Assembly: GCF_009870125.1 (NCBI RefSeq)
Contig: NC_046680.1
Location: forward strand, 5,332,001-5,396,000
Reading direction: 5' to 3'
DNA from: Drosophila pseudoobscura
Taxonomy: Eukaryota; Arthropoda; Insecta; Diptera; Drosophilidae
DNA length: 64,000 bases
In this document: positions 10,965 to 22,191 of the stretch, piece by piece
Numbering within the stretch: position 1 is the stretch's first letter
How the letters are laid out: every line of letters starts with the position of its first letter
Notes under the pieces: generated by a model
Database searches by the model: none
What the model saw: only the letters and a program-made list of their open reading frames with translations
What the model was told of the DNA's origin: nothing
Program-made: the position numbers and the translations under genes

Positions 10965-12020
10965 TGTAAGGGGTATATATAGGGGTATATTAGATTTGTG
11001 TTTCCGACCCCATAAAGTATATATATTCTTGATCAGTATCAATAGCCGAGTCGATTGAGCCATGTCTGTCTGTCCGTCTGTCCGTCCCTATTAGCGCCTA
11101 ATGCTCAAAGACTATAAGAGCTAGAGAAACGATGTTTTGGATCCAGACTTCTGTGATATGTCACTGCTACAAAAATATTTCAAAACTTTACCCCGCCCAC
11201 TTCCGCCCCCACAAAGGACGAAAATCTGTGGCATCCACATTTTTAAAGATACGATAAAACCAAAAACGCAGAATCGTAAAGGATGACTATACATATGTTT
11301 TAGAGCGTAAAATCTCAACCAGATCAAATAATTATTATAGCCAGAATAAAGAAAACAATTTCATTCTTTCTCGCTCCGTCTCTCTCTAACACATAGGTTT
11401 CATGGTCGGTTTTGCCAATTGCAAAATATGAGTTCAAGGATCTCAGAACCCATAAGAGCTAGAGCAACCAAATTTGGTATCCACACTGCTGTGATATCGG
11501 ACCTTGACCGTTTTGTGTCAAAATTTCGCCACACCCCCTTCCGCCCCCGCAAAGGACGAAAATCTGGGCCATCCACAAATCTCAGAGACTATTAACGCTA
11601 GAGTAACCAAATTTGGTATTTGCACTTCTGTTAGATCTCACTAAAAAACGTATATCTCAGAATTTCGCCCCACCCCCGTCTGCCCCCACAATGGACGAAA
11701 ATCTGTTGCATCCACAATATTGCACATTCGAGAAAACTAAAAACGCAGAATTATAGATAATGATCATATCTATCCGGTTGCTGAATCTGGATCAGATCGG
11801 ATATTTTTTATAGCCAAAAGGAACAAAACAATTTTCAGTGACTACGCAGCGCCCGACGTCACGCTCAGACTGATTTTCTGTCTCTCTCGCACGCACTCTT
11901 CGTCGTGTCGCTTAAGATTAGCGGCATCTGCCGGAGGAGAGCCATATTGACTTAGTATCGGGTATAACTGTAGAGTTGCGGTGTCCGCAGCAACTCACAA
12001 CGTTCCCCCTCGTTTTATTT
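10965..12020 (+). mobile_element. DINE-1/Helitron-like element, copy 1
   Basis: The 5' part has GGGGTATATTAGATTTGTG, then CCCCATAAAGTATATATATT and a short GTCTGTCCGTC microsatellite. The body has repeated blocks of the type CCGCCCCCACAAAGGACGAAA. The 3' end is a hairpin (GAGTTGC...GCAACTC) followed by ACGTTCCCCCTCGTTTT. The order of subterminal inverted repeat, microsatellite and 3' stem-loop is that of non-autonomous DINE-1 Helitrons. The beginning is truncated relative to copy 2. It does not code for protein. Confidence 0.7.
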
Positions 12021-12087
12021 TTTCGTTTGTGTTGAGTTTGAATGGTGTTATATAATTTTGGATGTTGTGCTTTACCAGAACACCAAT

Positions 12088-12891
12088 CTAGGAATGCCTT
12101 ATGCTTAGCTGTTCAGAGTAGATTTCCCCTCCGACTCTGTCGTCCAGCTTTGATCCATCTGTGAAGATGTTTATGGCCCCATCTGGGCCTGGGAGTCCCT
12201 CGAGCCATTCGTCTCTGTGAGGGATGATTGTGTCGAAGGGAGTGACTGTGTACTCTCTTGGAACTTGGTAGTCTGTTTTTGAGGGGACGGTACTGCTGTT
12301 ATTTAATATGGCTGAGTGACCTATGCACTGTGTCACCCATTGATCTGAGTCTCTTAGACGTATTGCTGCTGCTTCTGCCCATTCCTTTCCTGCGAGGTCA
12401 AGGCTCTGTAGGCACAGGATGGCATTTAGCGCATCATTAGGGGTGGTGCGAAGAGCTCCGCTGATACATAGGGCGGCAGTCTGCTGGACTTTGCCCAGTT
12501 GCTTGGTGATCGCCCTTTTTGATAGGGCCGGCCACACCGTAACTCCGTAGAGTAGTATTGGTCTAACTATAGCTTGATATATCCATTGGACTATGCTTGG
12601 GATCATACCCCATCTTAGCCCAATAGCTTTTTTGCATGTGTAGAGGGCAGTCATTGCCTTCTTCACTCTGTCTTTGACATTCAGGTTCCAGTTAAGCTTC
12701 TTGTCAATTACCAACCCTAAGTAACTGGCACTGTCGCTAAAGGAGAGCCTGCATCCTTGTAGTATTGAATGGTTGAGGGGCGGGACCTTGTATTTATTTG
12801 TAAATAGTACGAGTTCCGTTTTTGAGGGATTTACTCCCAGACCGCGCGATTCTGTCCAATCCGACAGTTGCGCTAGCTTTGCGGTCATTAA
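12088..12891 (-). pseudogene. LINE reverse transcriptase C-terminus and start of RNase H
   Basis: This continues the RT after the nested element, from LMTAKLAQLSDW at 12891 through the SYLGLVIDKKLNW and RPILLYGVTVWP thumb motifs. It reaches IFTDGSKLDDRVGG, the first catalytic strand of an RNase H domain. The domain then ends near 12088, so the other RNase H catalytic residues are missing. The presence of RNase H after RT fits LOA or R1-type LINEs. Confidence 0.75.
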
Positions 12892-12898
12892 GTCGTAC

Positions 12899-14713
12899 CA
12901 AAAACTATACAATACCAAGATGTTGCATGAGCGACCAAAAAGCTGTTCTATGGCGGGTCCTAACATTAGAACCCAAAGGGCACGAGGGAGCGCGCGGGGT
13001 TTCAATTCCCTTTTCGCCTGTACTTCGTCTCTACCGCGACCCCGCTGCCCATCGGTTTCTTCTGTTCTGGACTCTCGATCCTCAGCACCGTCGAAGCGGT
13101 GGTCGCGGATCGCCGATGTCTTTGGAGCGGCACAGTGGGACCTTTGGACGTCTCAGCTTGCTAAATTAGTTAGTGAATATGAGTTCAATAGATATTTGCA
13201 TTGAGTACTTACATATATATAAACTTTGAGTGCTTCTATCTCCTAAACTAAAACTATCTTGAAAATTTGATTGGAAAATTCTCTATTAGATGCGTACATT
13301 AAATTTATCGAAAGCACTCATACAATTTTTATACCCGATACTCAAAATGAGTATTGGGGTATATTAGATTTGTGGTAAAAGTGGATGTGTGTAACGTCCA
13401 GAAGGAATCGTTTCCGACCCCATAAAGTATATATATTCTTGATCAGCATCAATAGCCGAGTCGATTGAGCCATGTCTGTCTGTCCGTCTGTCCGTCTGTC
13501 CGTCCGTCCGTCTGTCCGTCTGTCCGTCCCCTTCAGCGCCTAATGCTCAAAGACTATAAGAGCTAGAGCAACGATGTTTTGGATCCAGACTTCTGTGATA
13601 TGTCACTGCTCCAAAAATATTTCAAAACTTTGCCCCGCCCACTTCCGCCCCCACAAAGGGCGAAAATCTGTGGCATCCACAATTTCGACGATACGAGAAA
13701 ACTAAAAACGCAGAATCGTAGAAGATGACTATATCTTCTAGAGTGCAAAATCTGAACCAGATCGTATAATTATTACAGCCAGAATCACGAAAACAATTTC
13801 ACTATTTCTCGCTCTGTCTCACTCTAACACACAGGTTTCATGGTCGGTTTTGCCAATTGCAAAATATGAGTTCAAGGATCTCAGAACCTATAAAAGCCAG
13901 AGCCTATATCGGACCTTGACCGTTTCCTGTCCAAATTTCACCACACCCCCTTCCGCCCCCGCAAAGGACGAAAATCTGAGGCAACCACAAATCTCAAAGA
14001 CTATTAAGGCTAGAGTAACCAAATTTGGTACACACACTCCTTTAAGATGTCACTATAAAACGTATATCTCAGAATTTCGCCCCACCCCCATCCGCCCCCA
14101 CAAAGGACGAAAATCTGTTGCATCCACAATATTGCAGATTTGAGAAAACTAAAAACGCAGAATCATAGATAATGACCATATCTATTAGATTGCTGAATCT
14201 GGATTAGATCATTTTTATAGCCAAAAGGAACAAATCAATTTGCAGTGGCTACGCAGCGCCCGACGTCACGCTCTGACTGATTTTCTGTCTCTCTCGCACG
14301 CACTCTTTGTCGTGTCGCTTAATATTAGCGGCGTCTGCCGGAGGAGAGCCATACTGACTTAGTATCGGGTATAACCGTAGAGTTGCGGTGTCCGCAGCAA
14401 CTCACAACGTTCCCCCTCGTTTTTACTATTTCGGCTGAGTCCCCACTGTGCCGCGCCAAAGACATCAGCGACCACGCTGCCCTACGGTTTCGGCACGCAG
14501 ACGATTCATATTTTGTTTTTGTATTCTATCTCTCGAGACACACCGACTCGACGCTGACCGAGGCATTGACGAAGCCGAGTAGCATTTCGGAGGCGAAGGT
14601 AGCGTAAAAGAGAATTGAAGTAATAGCCTCGCGCGCACGTACCATGAAGCGTCAAACGAAAATTGACAAAGAATTTGTTCCTCATGCAACATCTTGGTAT
14701 TGTATAGTCTTTG
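12899..14713. mobile_element. Inverted-repeat DNA element with 7 bp target duplication, nested in the LINE
   Basis: The left end CAAAAACTATACAATACCAA and inverted right end CAAAGACTATACAATACCAA match for about 33 bp with one difference. GTCGTAC flanks both sides (12892-12898, 14714-14720). Inverted similarity extends inward: GATGTCTTTGG/GCGGCACAGTGGG near 13115-13140 reappears inverted near 14438-14465. That makes it foldback-like with arms of about 250-300 bp. A DINE-1-like copy (13330-14425) is nested within it. A 7 bp duplication with TIRs of about 31-33 bp is seen in the P superfamily (1360/hoppel), which is my best guess. Confidence 0.75.
13330..14425 (+). mobile_element. DINE-1/Helitron-like element, copy 2 (most complete forward copy)
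   Basis: It starts TATACCCGATACTCA then TGAGTATTGGGGTATA, a subterminal palindrome. It continues with the CATAAAGTATATATATTC block and an extended GTCTGTCCGTCC microsatellite at 13487-13530. Four CCGCCCC...AAAGGACGAAA-type blocks follow, then GTATCGGGTATAACC, the 3' hairpin and CCCCCTCGTTTTT. It lies inside the 12899-14713 element. Confidence 0.75.
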
Positions 14714-14720
14714 GTCGTAC

Positions 14721-15467
14721 AGTGTTTGGGGGTATCTCCCCGAGAAGATAATCGCAACGTCGTCCGCATAGGACACGACTTTGCAGCCCCCCTTCTAGGT
14801 CACATAGAATCTTGTTGACTGCTATGTCCCACAGAAGAGGGGACAGGACACCACCTTGCGGGGTGCCTCTGTTGACATACCTCGACTGGGCGGACGATCC
14901 CATCGATGATGTCACCGTCCTGTATGTGAGCATCACCTAGTAACGGTCCACCCCCAGGTCAGTCAGGGCTTCTGTAATGGCGCCCGGTACAACGCTGTTG
15001 AAAGCTCCCTCAATATCGAGAAAGGCTATGAGTGAGTACTCTTTGTGATGCAGAGATTTCTCTACCGCTGAGATCACTTTATGAAGAGCCGTTTCCGTGG
15101 ATTTTCCTTTCCGGTATGCATGCGCCTGACAGCAACTGAGGGTGTATAGTTGTCCTCAGTTGCAGCCCGACGATTCTCTCAAATGTTTTGAGGAGGAAGG
15201 ACGATAGGCTGAGTGGTCTAAAGTCTTTTGCAGTTGAGTGCGAGGCTTTTCCTGCTTTGGGAATGAAGACTTTCTTTGCCTTAAGCCATGTTCGCGGGAT
15301 TGTACCCACAGCCAGTATCTTCCTGAAGATACCTTGTTGCCAGTTGATGGCCGTATCCCCGGCCTTCTGAAGTTGGGCCGGATTACCTGGTCTGGGCCTG
15401 GCGATTTGAACGGGTTGAAGCTGTTTATTGCCCAGCTTATGTTACGTTTTGTGAGGATGTGATCCAT
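14721..15467 (-). pseudogene. LINE reverse transcriptase, N-terminal and catalytic part
   Basis: The minus strand shows RT blocks in order: SPGPD near 15410, KAGK/FRPLSLSSFLLK near 15250-15200, GTPQGGVLSPLLWD near 14870-14830, and YADDVAI near 14775-14755. The YADD motif is the catalytic site of LINE reverse transcriptases. The frame changes at least twice (near 15300 and 14810), so the gene is dead. It continues across the nested element at 12891. Confidence 0.8.
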
Positions 15468-15515
15468 CGAGGTTACCGGTCCCTCTCCTGGGAGATGTAC
15501 CGTCTCGATGGTATT

Positions 15516-16230
15516 TTTTTAGTACATTTTTATAGTAAATTTAATCGCATTACAGAGCTTAAGGCCATTAAAAAGAATATTGTTTTATCAAAGATTGATA
15601 AAACAAGTATCGGTACAAAAAATATCGCATATCGGTCCATCCGTTTTTCTTGCACATGTACACACACACACATACAATCGATGAAGACGTGATGGGCGCA
15701 CCATGCAAGTTAACGTACCCAATTCTATTGGGCTCTTATACGAGTTGTAAACAATCTTAGCTTTCTAAGACGAAAACAATTTCAATCTTGGGCCTTCGCC
15801 TAATTGATTTCTAAGATGTACAATCTCAATGGCTCCCGCCACAATTCCAATCTTTGACACTCGCCTAAATGGAAAAACAATGTTTGCCCACACCCGGCTT
15901 CTCATAAACAATATCACACCCGGCTTTCTGCAGATCCTGCACTTTGGGCATTTTACAGTTCTCTCTTTGGATGACGAAATCCAATACTCGGGATGGCGAA
16001 ATCAATTGAGATGTTTATAGAAAAACTATTCGCGAAAGGGATCGACGATCCAGAAGCGACACCGAAAGTCGAGCTAAAAAACTAAGATCGCGCAAACCCT
16101 TTTTTGTCCTTTGTCCGGAATCCTTTGTGACCCTCAACTTAAATCTATATCTGTAAACTAAGAAGTTAAATAAAAACTTTTTAAAAACGCAATCCGCTAC
16201 CGCAGTTAATTAATTAGCATGTTTAAGGGG
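15516..16230. other. Unassigned AT-rich DNA
   Basis: Nothing coding was recognised. ACACACACACATACA-type microsatellite DNA lies near 15660. The region is not clearly similar to the other repeats in the window. Confidence 0.4.
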
Positions 16231-17310
16231 GGCGGGCCACATTTTCCTATTGGGACTCGTCGGCTCATGCATGAAACGAATTAATAGTGTAACGAACCTG
16301 CTTTTTGGGCCCGCTTGAGTTTGCTGGGCTTGCTCAGCGGTCGGCAGATTCGCAGCAACGTATTTTTATTGTTGCCCCCAACGACAAATGATAAGACTTT
16401 CCTTTTCTTTACTTGAATTTCGCTTTATTCGCAATTCTATTAGGACTTAGGGCTAGGTGTTACAGTTTCTCTTAACTACCGATCTCCACCACGCGTGGGC
16501 TCTCGTCGGGTGTGGCAGCGTCGAGGCTATTGATTGGGGCAAGTTGACCTCTGCTATTGCTTTGGTCCGCCACTCAAATCCGCACTCCACGTCTCGCACT
16601 CCCCTCCTAGCTACCGCCGGCGTACGGGGATCTTCACTTAATTTAGACTTACTCTGGGGGGCAGGCGGGGCCTGTCTGCCTGCTGCTACACTTCACTACA
16701 CTTCTTTGTTTCGTACCGAGTATCACTCCTGCGTTTCGACCGGGTCTCAACGTGCGCGCGCAATCACTTATCCACGGAAAAGAGACCCGCTTCGACGCCG
16801 CAGCCTCCTTTTATAGCCCCTTGCCAGGCCCCGGCTCGGCGTCGGTAGTTTTCCATCGCCGTCTCCTGGTTTCCACGGCCTTCGTAACGGGGCCTGGTCG
16901 GTGGCGTGATCCCGTGCCCTTATTTGGTCATGCGCCAGATTACTGCCGGCCCGATCCCGCCGTTTCCTTTGCCTCTCGTGTGTCTCTCTCTCCGAGAGCA
17001 GGGCACTTCTCCTCTCGAGGCCCTTGGCCTCTTCGCCGCATCCGGATAACCGTGGGCATCTGGCCTGACCTTCGCCTTATCCGGCCAGCCGTCAGCTTTT
17101 ATCCGACTGTGCTTTTGGTCGCACTTGGCCTGTGGGAACCATGGTTCCTCACAATAGAAATGATTGCATATATTTGTAATTCTGGGCAGCAGAAGTCGGG
17201 GTGGGTGGGCGGTTGGCGCGTGCTGCTGCGTTTTATCGTCGATCTCCTGCCCCTGCCCCCTGGAGTGTTTTATTACAACTCCCCCACCACGATACAAAGC
17301 TGCAGATGAA
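16231..17310. other. GC-rich segment, possible mobile-element remnant
   Basis: This stretch is much more GC-rich than its neighbours, with many CCGGCC and CTCTCG runs and several long chance ORFs without domains. TGTAACGAACC at 16279 and GTTACA at about 16460, or TTACA at 17273, could be LTR borders. I found no target duplication and no coding support, so it is left unassigned. Confidence 0.3.
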
Positions 17311-17340
17311 AGAATTTTAGAATGGATCTCTCTGTTTCAG

Positions 17341-18381
17341 ATTGTCTGCTCGGAGGATGAAGAGTTGGCGTGCACGGACTTCATCAACGACTTCTACAAG
17401 CTGGTCAACATTAGCTCCAATTCGTCGCGCAGCCTCTACTCCTACCTCGAGGGAGAGACGGACGGCGAGGACGAGGATGACGATGATGAGGCATGTCCGA
17501 GAGCCAAGCGGCACACACGTCCCGGGCCGCCACCAGTCCCACGCCCAGCGAGGCGGGACGGGCTCAGCGGATGAGCGAAACGGACGAAAACTCGATCAGC
17601 TCGATCAGGAAGAAGAGCCTGACTATGCGGTCATTGACGAGTGCCGGCGCTGCGTCGGTGACATCGAGATCGAGGACGTGCCGCTGATCATGAGCGCCAC
17701 GCCTTTGCAGCCCCTCAATGAGCAGCAATGCATAGCACAGATCATCAAGAGCGAGCTGCGATGCCCGTCCCATGTGCTGGTAAAGTCCAAGTCTGTGCTG
17801 GAAGAGCAGGAGCCCAGCTGCATCCTACGCCACAATCAGCGTCGCGAGCTCGAATTCACTCTTGTGCGCAGCGACAGCATCAGCTGTGCCCTTATGGCGA
17901 AAATTGCCAAGGAGGCAGCGCCCTCGTCACTGGCGATCGTGTCCAAGCTGAAGGACCGAATTCTGAACCGGAAATTTTCCGCGCCGGCTACATCGAGTCA
18001 GTGGCGTCGAAGCAATGGCTGGAACCGGGTGACGACCCCGGTGCAGATACCAGCGGCTGCATCACCAAAGAAGGTGAGTACATCTATAGATCCCATAATG
18101 TGTATACGTATCCCAATCTGCGACGTATTTCCAGAAGCAAGATAAGTCAACGGAGCTGCCTGCCCAAGGCAGTGCCCGCCAGAATTCCAACGAGCATCAA
18201 TTCATCGACGTCCTCCACCTCGTCGGTATGGTCATCCTCGCTCTCGCCTTTGTCTTCGTCTCCTTCGCCACAGTCGCCCCAACAACAACAAAAGCAGCAG
18301 CAGCCAAGACCCTCAGGACAGCAGCAGCGCAAATCGAAAATTCCTCCGCCAGTTCCTGTGCAGCGATCCTATGCGAGCTAA
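17341..18381 (+). pseudogene. Decayed 3' part of an unrecognised spliced host gene
   Basis: A polypyrimidine tract and acceptor (CTGTTTCAG) end at 17340. An exon follows that starts with acidic protein-like sequence (EDEELACTDFINDFYKLV), continues in a second frame (MSESQAAHTS near 17493) and a third frame (DYAVIDECRRCVGDIEIED near 17625), up to SPKK at 18077. A 57 bp intron (GTGAGT at 18078, CCAG at 18134) is followed by an exon of Ser/Pro/Gln-rich sequence ending PPPVPVQRSYAS with TAA at 18379-18381. The open frame changes at least twice inside the first exon, so as written it cannot make one protein. Splice sites show it came from genomic DNA rather than an mRNA. I do not recognise the family. 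It is bordered by a GC-rich segment and a DINE-1-like copy, with no upstream exons or start. Confidence 0.6.
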
Positions 18382-18487
18382 GTGGCGGAGTGACGTCGCC
18401 GTTAAATCTCAAATGAATAATCGTCAAGCAAAGAAATATTCATAGATTAAAAAGACTATATTGTGATATATTCGAACAAACAAACAA

Positions 18488-19548
18488 AAAACGAGGGGGA
18501 ACGTTGTGAGTTGCTGCGGACACCGCAACTCTACATTTATACCCGATACTAAGTCAGTATGGCTCTCCTCCGGCAGACGCCGCTAATATTAAGCGACACC
18601 ACAAAGAGTGCGTGCGAAAGAGACAGAAAATCAGTCTGAGCGTGACGTCGGTCGCTGCGTAGCCACTGCAAATTGATTTCTTGCTTTTGGTTACAAAAAT
18701 TATCCGAACTGATCCAGATTCAGCAACCGGATATGGTCATTCTCTATGATTGTGCGTTTTTAGTTTTCTCGAATCTGCAAAATTGTGGATGCAACAGATT
18801 TTCGTCCTTTGTGGGGCGGAAGGGGGTGGGGCGAAATTTTGAGATAAACGATTTATAGTGAGATCTAACACGAGTGCGGATACCAAATTTGGTTACTCTA
18901 GCGTTAATAGTCTCTGAGATTTATGAATATACCCAGATTTTCGTCCTTTGCGGGGGTGGAAGGGGGTGTGGCGAAATTTTGAAACAAACTCGTCGCGGTC
19001 CGATATATTAGGAGTGTGGATACCAAATTTGGTTGCTCTAGCTTTTATAGTCTCTGAGATCTAGGCGCTAATGTTTTACTCTTAGCAAAGCTGGCTATGC
19101 TACGTGTGTGTTAGAGAGAGATAGGGCGAGAAAAATGAAACTGTTTTCTTGATGCTGTCTATAATAATAATACGATCTGATTCTGCAGTCTAAAAGATAT
19201 GGTCATTCTCTACGATTCTGCGTTTTTGCTTTTCTCGTATCTTTAAAATTGGGGATGCCACAGATTTTCATCCTTTGTGGGGGCGGAAGTGGGCTGGGCG
19301 AAGCTTTGAAATATTCTTCTAGCAATGACATATCCCAGAAGTCTGGATCCAAAACATCGTTGCTCTAGCTCTTATAGTCTTTGAGCACTAGGCGCTAATA
19401 GGGACGGACAGACGGACGGACGGGCAGACGGACAGACAGACAGGGCTCAATAGACTCGGCTATTGATTTCCTTCTGGACGTTACACACATCCACTTTTAC
19501 CACAAATCTAATATACCCCAATACTCATTTTGAGTATCGGGTATAAAA
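18488..19548 (-). mobile_element. DINE-1/Helitron-like element, copy 3 (inverted)
   Basis: Read on the minus strand it runs from TATACCCGATACTCA near 19548, through the GTCCGTC microsatellite (19405-19445) and four CAAAGGACGAAA-type blocks. It ends in the GAGTTGC/GCAACTC hairpin and CCCCCTCGTTTTT at 18488-18535. It starts about 70 bp after the last exon of the decayed gene at 17341-18381. Confidence 0.75.
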
Positions 19549-19776
19549 AGGGGAAGTGGGAAACGAAAAGTGTCTCAAAACTACCTGCTGCATCGCACTG
19601 ACTTTTCTGTGGGGCAGCAACCTTGCTGCGCAACTCGTACAAATTGATTTCCTGGCCCCACGAGACAAACTTGCCACACGTCATAAGTTTGTTATCATCA
19701 TCAGCAGACTACTGCAGGATTAAGGGCAGTCCCATCCGGTGGCTTGGATGTATTTGGACAAGGTCCCTGGTTTGAT

Positions 19777-20592
19777 TTAGGACAGGTCCGAAATGTCCAT
19801 GAGGAAAGCGGCCCCGAGAATACGAAGACGACAATTTCCAAGGGCTGGGCAGTGGCAGAAGAAGTGGGGGACCGATTCCTCCTCCTCCTCGTCGCGACAA
19901 CTCCTGCAGAAGTCGTTATGAGGGATTGACAGTCTGGAGGCATGAGTGTCGATCTGCCAGTGTCCCGTAATGGCTCGAGTAACTGCAGAGCACTGTGCTC
20001 TGCTGAGTCTATACAGCTCTGCTGAGCGCTTTTTCGATCGATATGGCCATATCAATCTTGAGACTTTACAGGAGACGGTTTGCTGCCATCTCCTATTGGC
20101 ATTTTGCTCGAACAATTCGTGCGTTAGGAGCCTGCACGTAGCCAAGGGCATCGCTACCTGCTCCCTCTCCGATAGGAGAGGGATCGTAGTACCCTGCCTG
20201 GCTAGCTCGTCGGCGGCGTCGTTCCCCTCGATGTCCCTGTGGCCGGGGACCCATAGTAGGAAGAGATCTAACTGCTCTGCGATCTCGTGCAGAGACCTGC
20301 GGCAGTCATTTACAGTCGCTGAGTTCGACGATATTATGCCTAGAGCTTTAATAGCCGCTTGGCTGTCCGAGAAGACGCACACTAAGTGCGTGTCTAGATG
20401 TAGTTTCGAGACGATAGAAATGGCCTCCTTGATGGCTTCAATCTCCGGTTGGAACACACTACAGTGGTCCGGGAGCCTGAAGCAATGACTGATGTTCAGC
20501 TCGCTGCAGTAGACTCCGCCTCCCACGCGGCCGTCTAGCTTTGAGCCATCAGTGTAGAAGTGAACCGCACTTGCAGGTCCTGGTTCGCCCAT
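19777..20592 (-). pseudogene. LINE RNase H domain and C-terminal zinc-knuckle-like tail, intact frame
   Basis: The minus frame of 271 residues has the four RNase H acidic positions in order: YTDGSK, QPEIEAIKEA, FSDSQAA and GNDAADELAR. A C-terminal segment CRSC...VPHFFCHCP follows, as in LOA/R1-type ORF2 proteins. The frame is open, although the RT upstream is deleted. It is part of the LINE, not a cellular RNase H: the hydrophobic and basic tail after it is typical of LINE ORF2. Confidence 0.75.
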
Positions 20593-20639
20593 CTCCCTGT
20601 CCTCCCTAAGTGGGATTGATACCGGGAAGGGCGTCGAGA

Positions 20640-21475
20640 GGTGATCACTAGGAATAGGAGTCCCGAGTGCCCAACCACCCGTGGGAGAAGATTCCCTCGT
20701 AAATTATTCTGAGCCATTTAATGGCTTTAAGTCCCGCGTGAATCAGTTGGGCAGGGAAAATGCCGTCTGGGCCCGCGGACTTGTAAGGTTTAAAACTTCT
20801 GATCGCCCAGGAGATTTTCTCCTGGCTTAGCAGGCTCAGGAGAGCATTTGAGACGACAGAAGGAGGCGCGAAGTAGTTGGGTCTGTTTTCATCGCAGCCA
20901 GGGAAGTGAGTATTTAGGAGAAGATTTAGCGATTCATTGCTGGACGTAGTCCACGACTGGTCGGCGTTCTTCAAGTAGCCCAGGGTGGGTGTTGTCTTCG
21001 AGAGAACTCTGCGCAAGCGCGAGGCTTCTGAGTTACTCTCGATTTCGCTGCAGAACTTACGCCAGGAGGCGCGTTTGGCTTTTCTAAGTTCTTTGTTGTA
21101 GGTTGACAGACTGGCCTTGTATTCGGCCCAGTTTTGCTCAACGTTTTCAGCCTTAGTTTTATTGAAGAGTCTCCGGGAGGCTTTCCGGAGTTCACCCAGT
21201 TTCGGATTCCACCATTCAGGTTTCCTCCGGCCTCTGTTCTTGCCAGAGGAGCATGCTTTGTCGAGCGCCTTATTGCAGGCGTCGGTAAAGATCTTAAGAA
21301 GACGAGTCGTGGCCTCCGTGGAGAACTCCTCCTCAGATGGGGGCTCGGGGAGAACACGACAGAGGTAATCAGAGTAGTCCAGTTTGTCCGCCTGATGTTC
21401 CGGAATCGGTACTGCGAAGGAGAAGATTGTTTCTACGTACCTATGGTCCGAGAAGGAGTGCTCTTTCAGGACCCT
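20640..21475 (-). pseudogene. LINE linker and start of reverse transcriptase
   Basis: This region follows the endonuclease. The LOA-type linker (RKPEWWNPKLGELRK-like, in shifted frame near 21230) is followed by KISWAIRSFKPYKSAGPDG near 20800, the first RT block, and LIHAGLKAIKWLRIIYEG. The sequence then passes straight into the region before RNase H at about 20645. The fingers and palm, including YADD, are deleted: roughly 1.2 kb compared with a full element. Confidence 0.7.
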
Positions 21476-22053
21476 TCAGGAAAGTACAATGTTACGCTGT
21501 ATCTCCTGAGAGGCAAGCGTGAGGTCCAGGACCTCCTTGCGGTTTTTAATAATAAAGGTGGGATCACTACCCCGGTTTAATAAGACCATCTGAGTGGTCA
21601 GTAAGTAACTGAAAAGGTACTCACCCCTTTCGTTTGTGTCAGTGCTTCCCCACTGACAGTGATGTGCATTGGCATCGCACCCCACAATTAGGCCGATGTC
21701 CTTGGCCGAGCAGTCTGCGATTAGAGCCCGAAGAGGCGCGTGTGGAGGGGGGTCTGGTTGTTCATGCGCTCCTGGCCTTCGAGGCTCACTGCGGTGTGGT
21801 CTTCATTGCTGAAATTTGGGAGCAAACATAATTGCAACTCTCTTTTTGCAAGAATGCAGGTACGAATTTTACCTGCGGTTTCAGCTACGCATAGCTTGTA
21901 GTCAGAAGTCCTCAGACCGGAGACCCTGTTTCCGAGGATCCAGGGCTCCTGAATGAAGACTATGTCGGCTCCACCCTTGGCCAGGTGGAGCAGTAGAGCA
22001 GCGCATGCTGCCTTACAATGGTGGAGGTTTATCTGCAGGATCGTCAGTGACAT
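21476..22053 (-). pseudogene. LINE AP-endonuclease domain, frameshifted
   Basis: MSLTILQINLHHCKAA at 22053 is the start of the endonuclease domain of ORF2. FIQEPWI carries the metal-binding Glu, and GCDANAHHCQWGS near 21680 carries the Asp/Asn site. Between them about 40-50 residues are missing and the frame shifts near 21720. The final SDH motif is seen in shifted form near 21445 (SFSDH). The endonuclease is therefore not functional. Confidence 0.75.
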
Positions 22054-22191
22054 TCCTGAGTCTCACCTCCACCATTGTTGCTTCTAGATCGCTGTCGGGG
22101 GAATCCGGCTCCTCCCCGACAACGATATGGCTGAGACCTCTGGCTAAGTCGCTCTCCTCGAACGCTCAGTCGTCCAGGATGTCGTCCGACA

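Larger units (their letters stand above)
12030..15515 (-). mobile_element. LOA/R1-like LINE fragment, split by a nested element
   Basis: A non-LTR retrotransposon runs on the minus strand from about 15515 to 12030. It lacks ORF1 and the endonuclease, and its 3' end is cut off within the RNase H domain. The body is interrupted by a foreign element at 12899-14713 and joins in sense across the 7 bp duplicated target GTCGTAC. Confidence 0.8.

Noticed and set aside
16279-17277. A 1 kb LTR with TGTAAC...TTACA ends
   Set aside because: No matching flanking duplication and no primer-binding or pol sequence nearby; kept only as an unassigned GC-rich segment.
16752-17309. 185-codon plus ORF in the GC-rich segment
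   Set aside because: Long open frames are expected in GC-rich DNA; three overlapping frames and both strands are open here and none shows a motif.
18197-18427. Hydrophobic frame (MVILALAFVFVSF) in the decayed gene's last exon
   Set aside because: The alternative frame ending PPPVPVQRSYAS with Gln/Ser/Pro-rich text and a stop looks more like real protein; the hydrophobic run is a shifted reading of CTCGCTCTC-type repeats.
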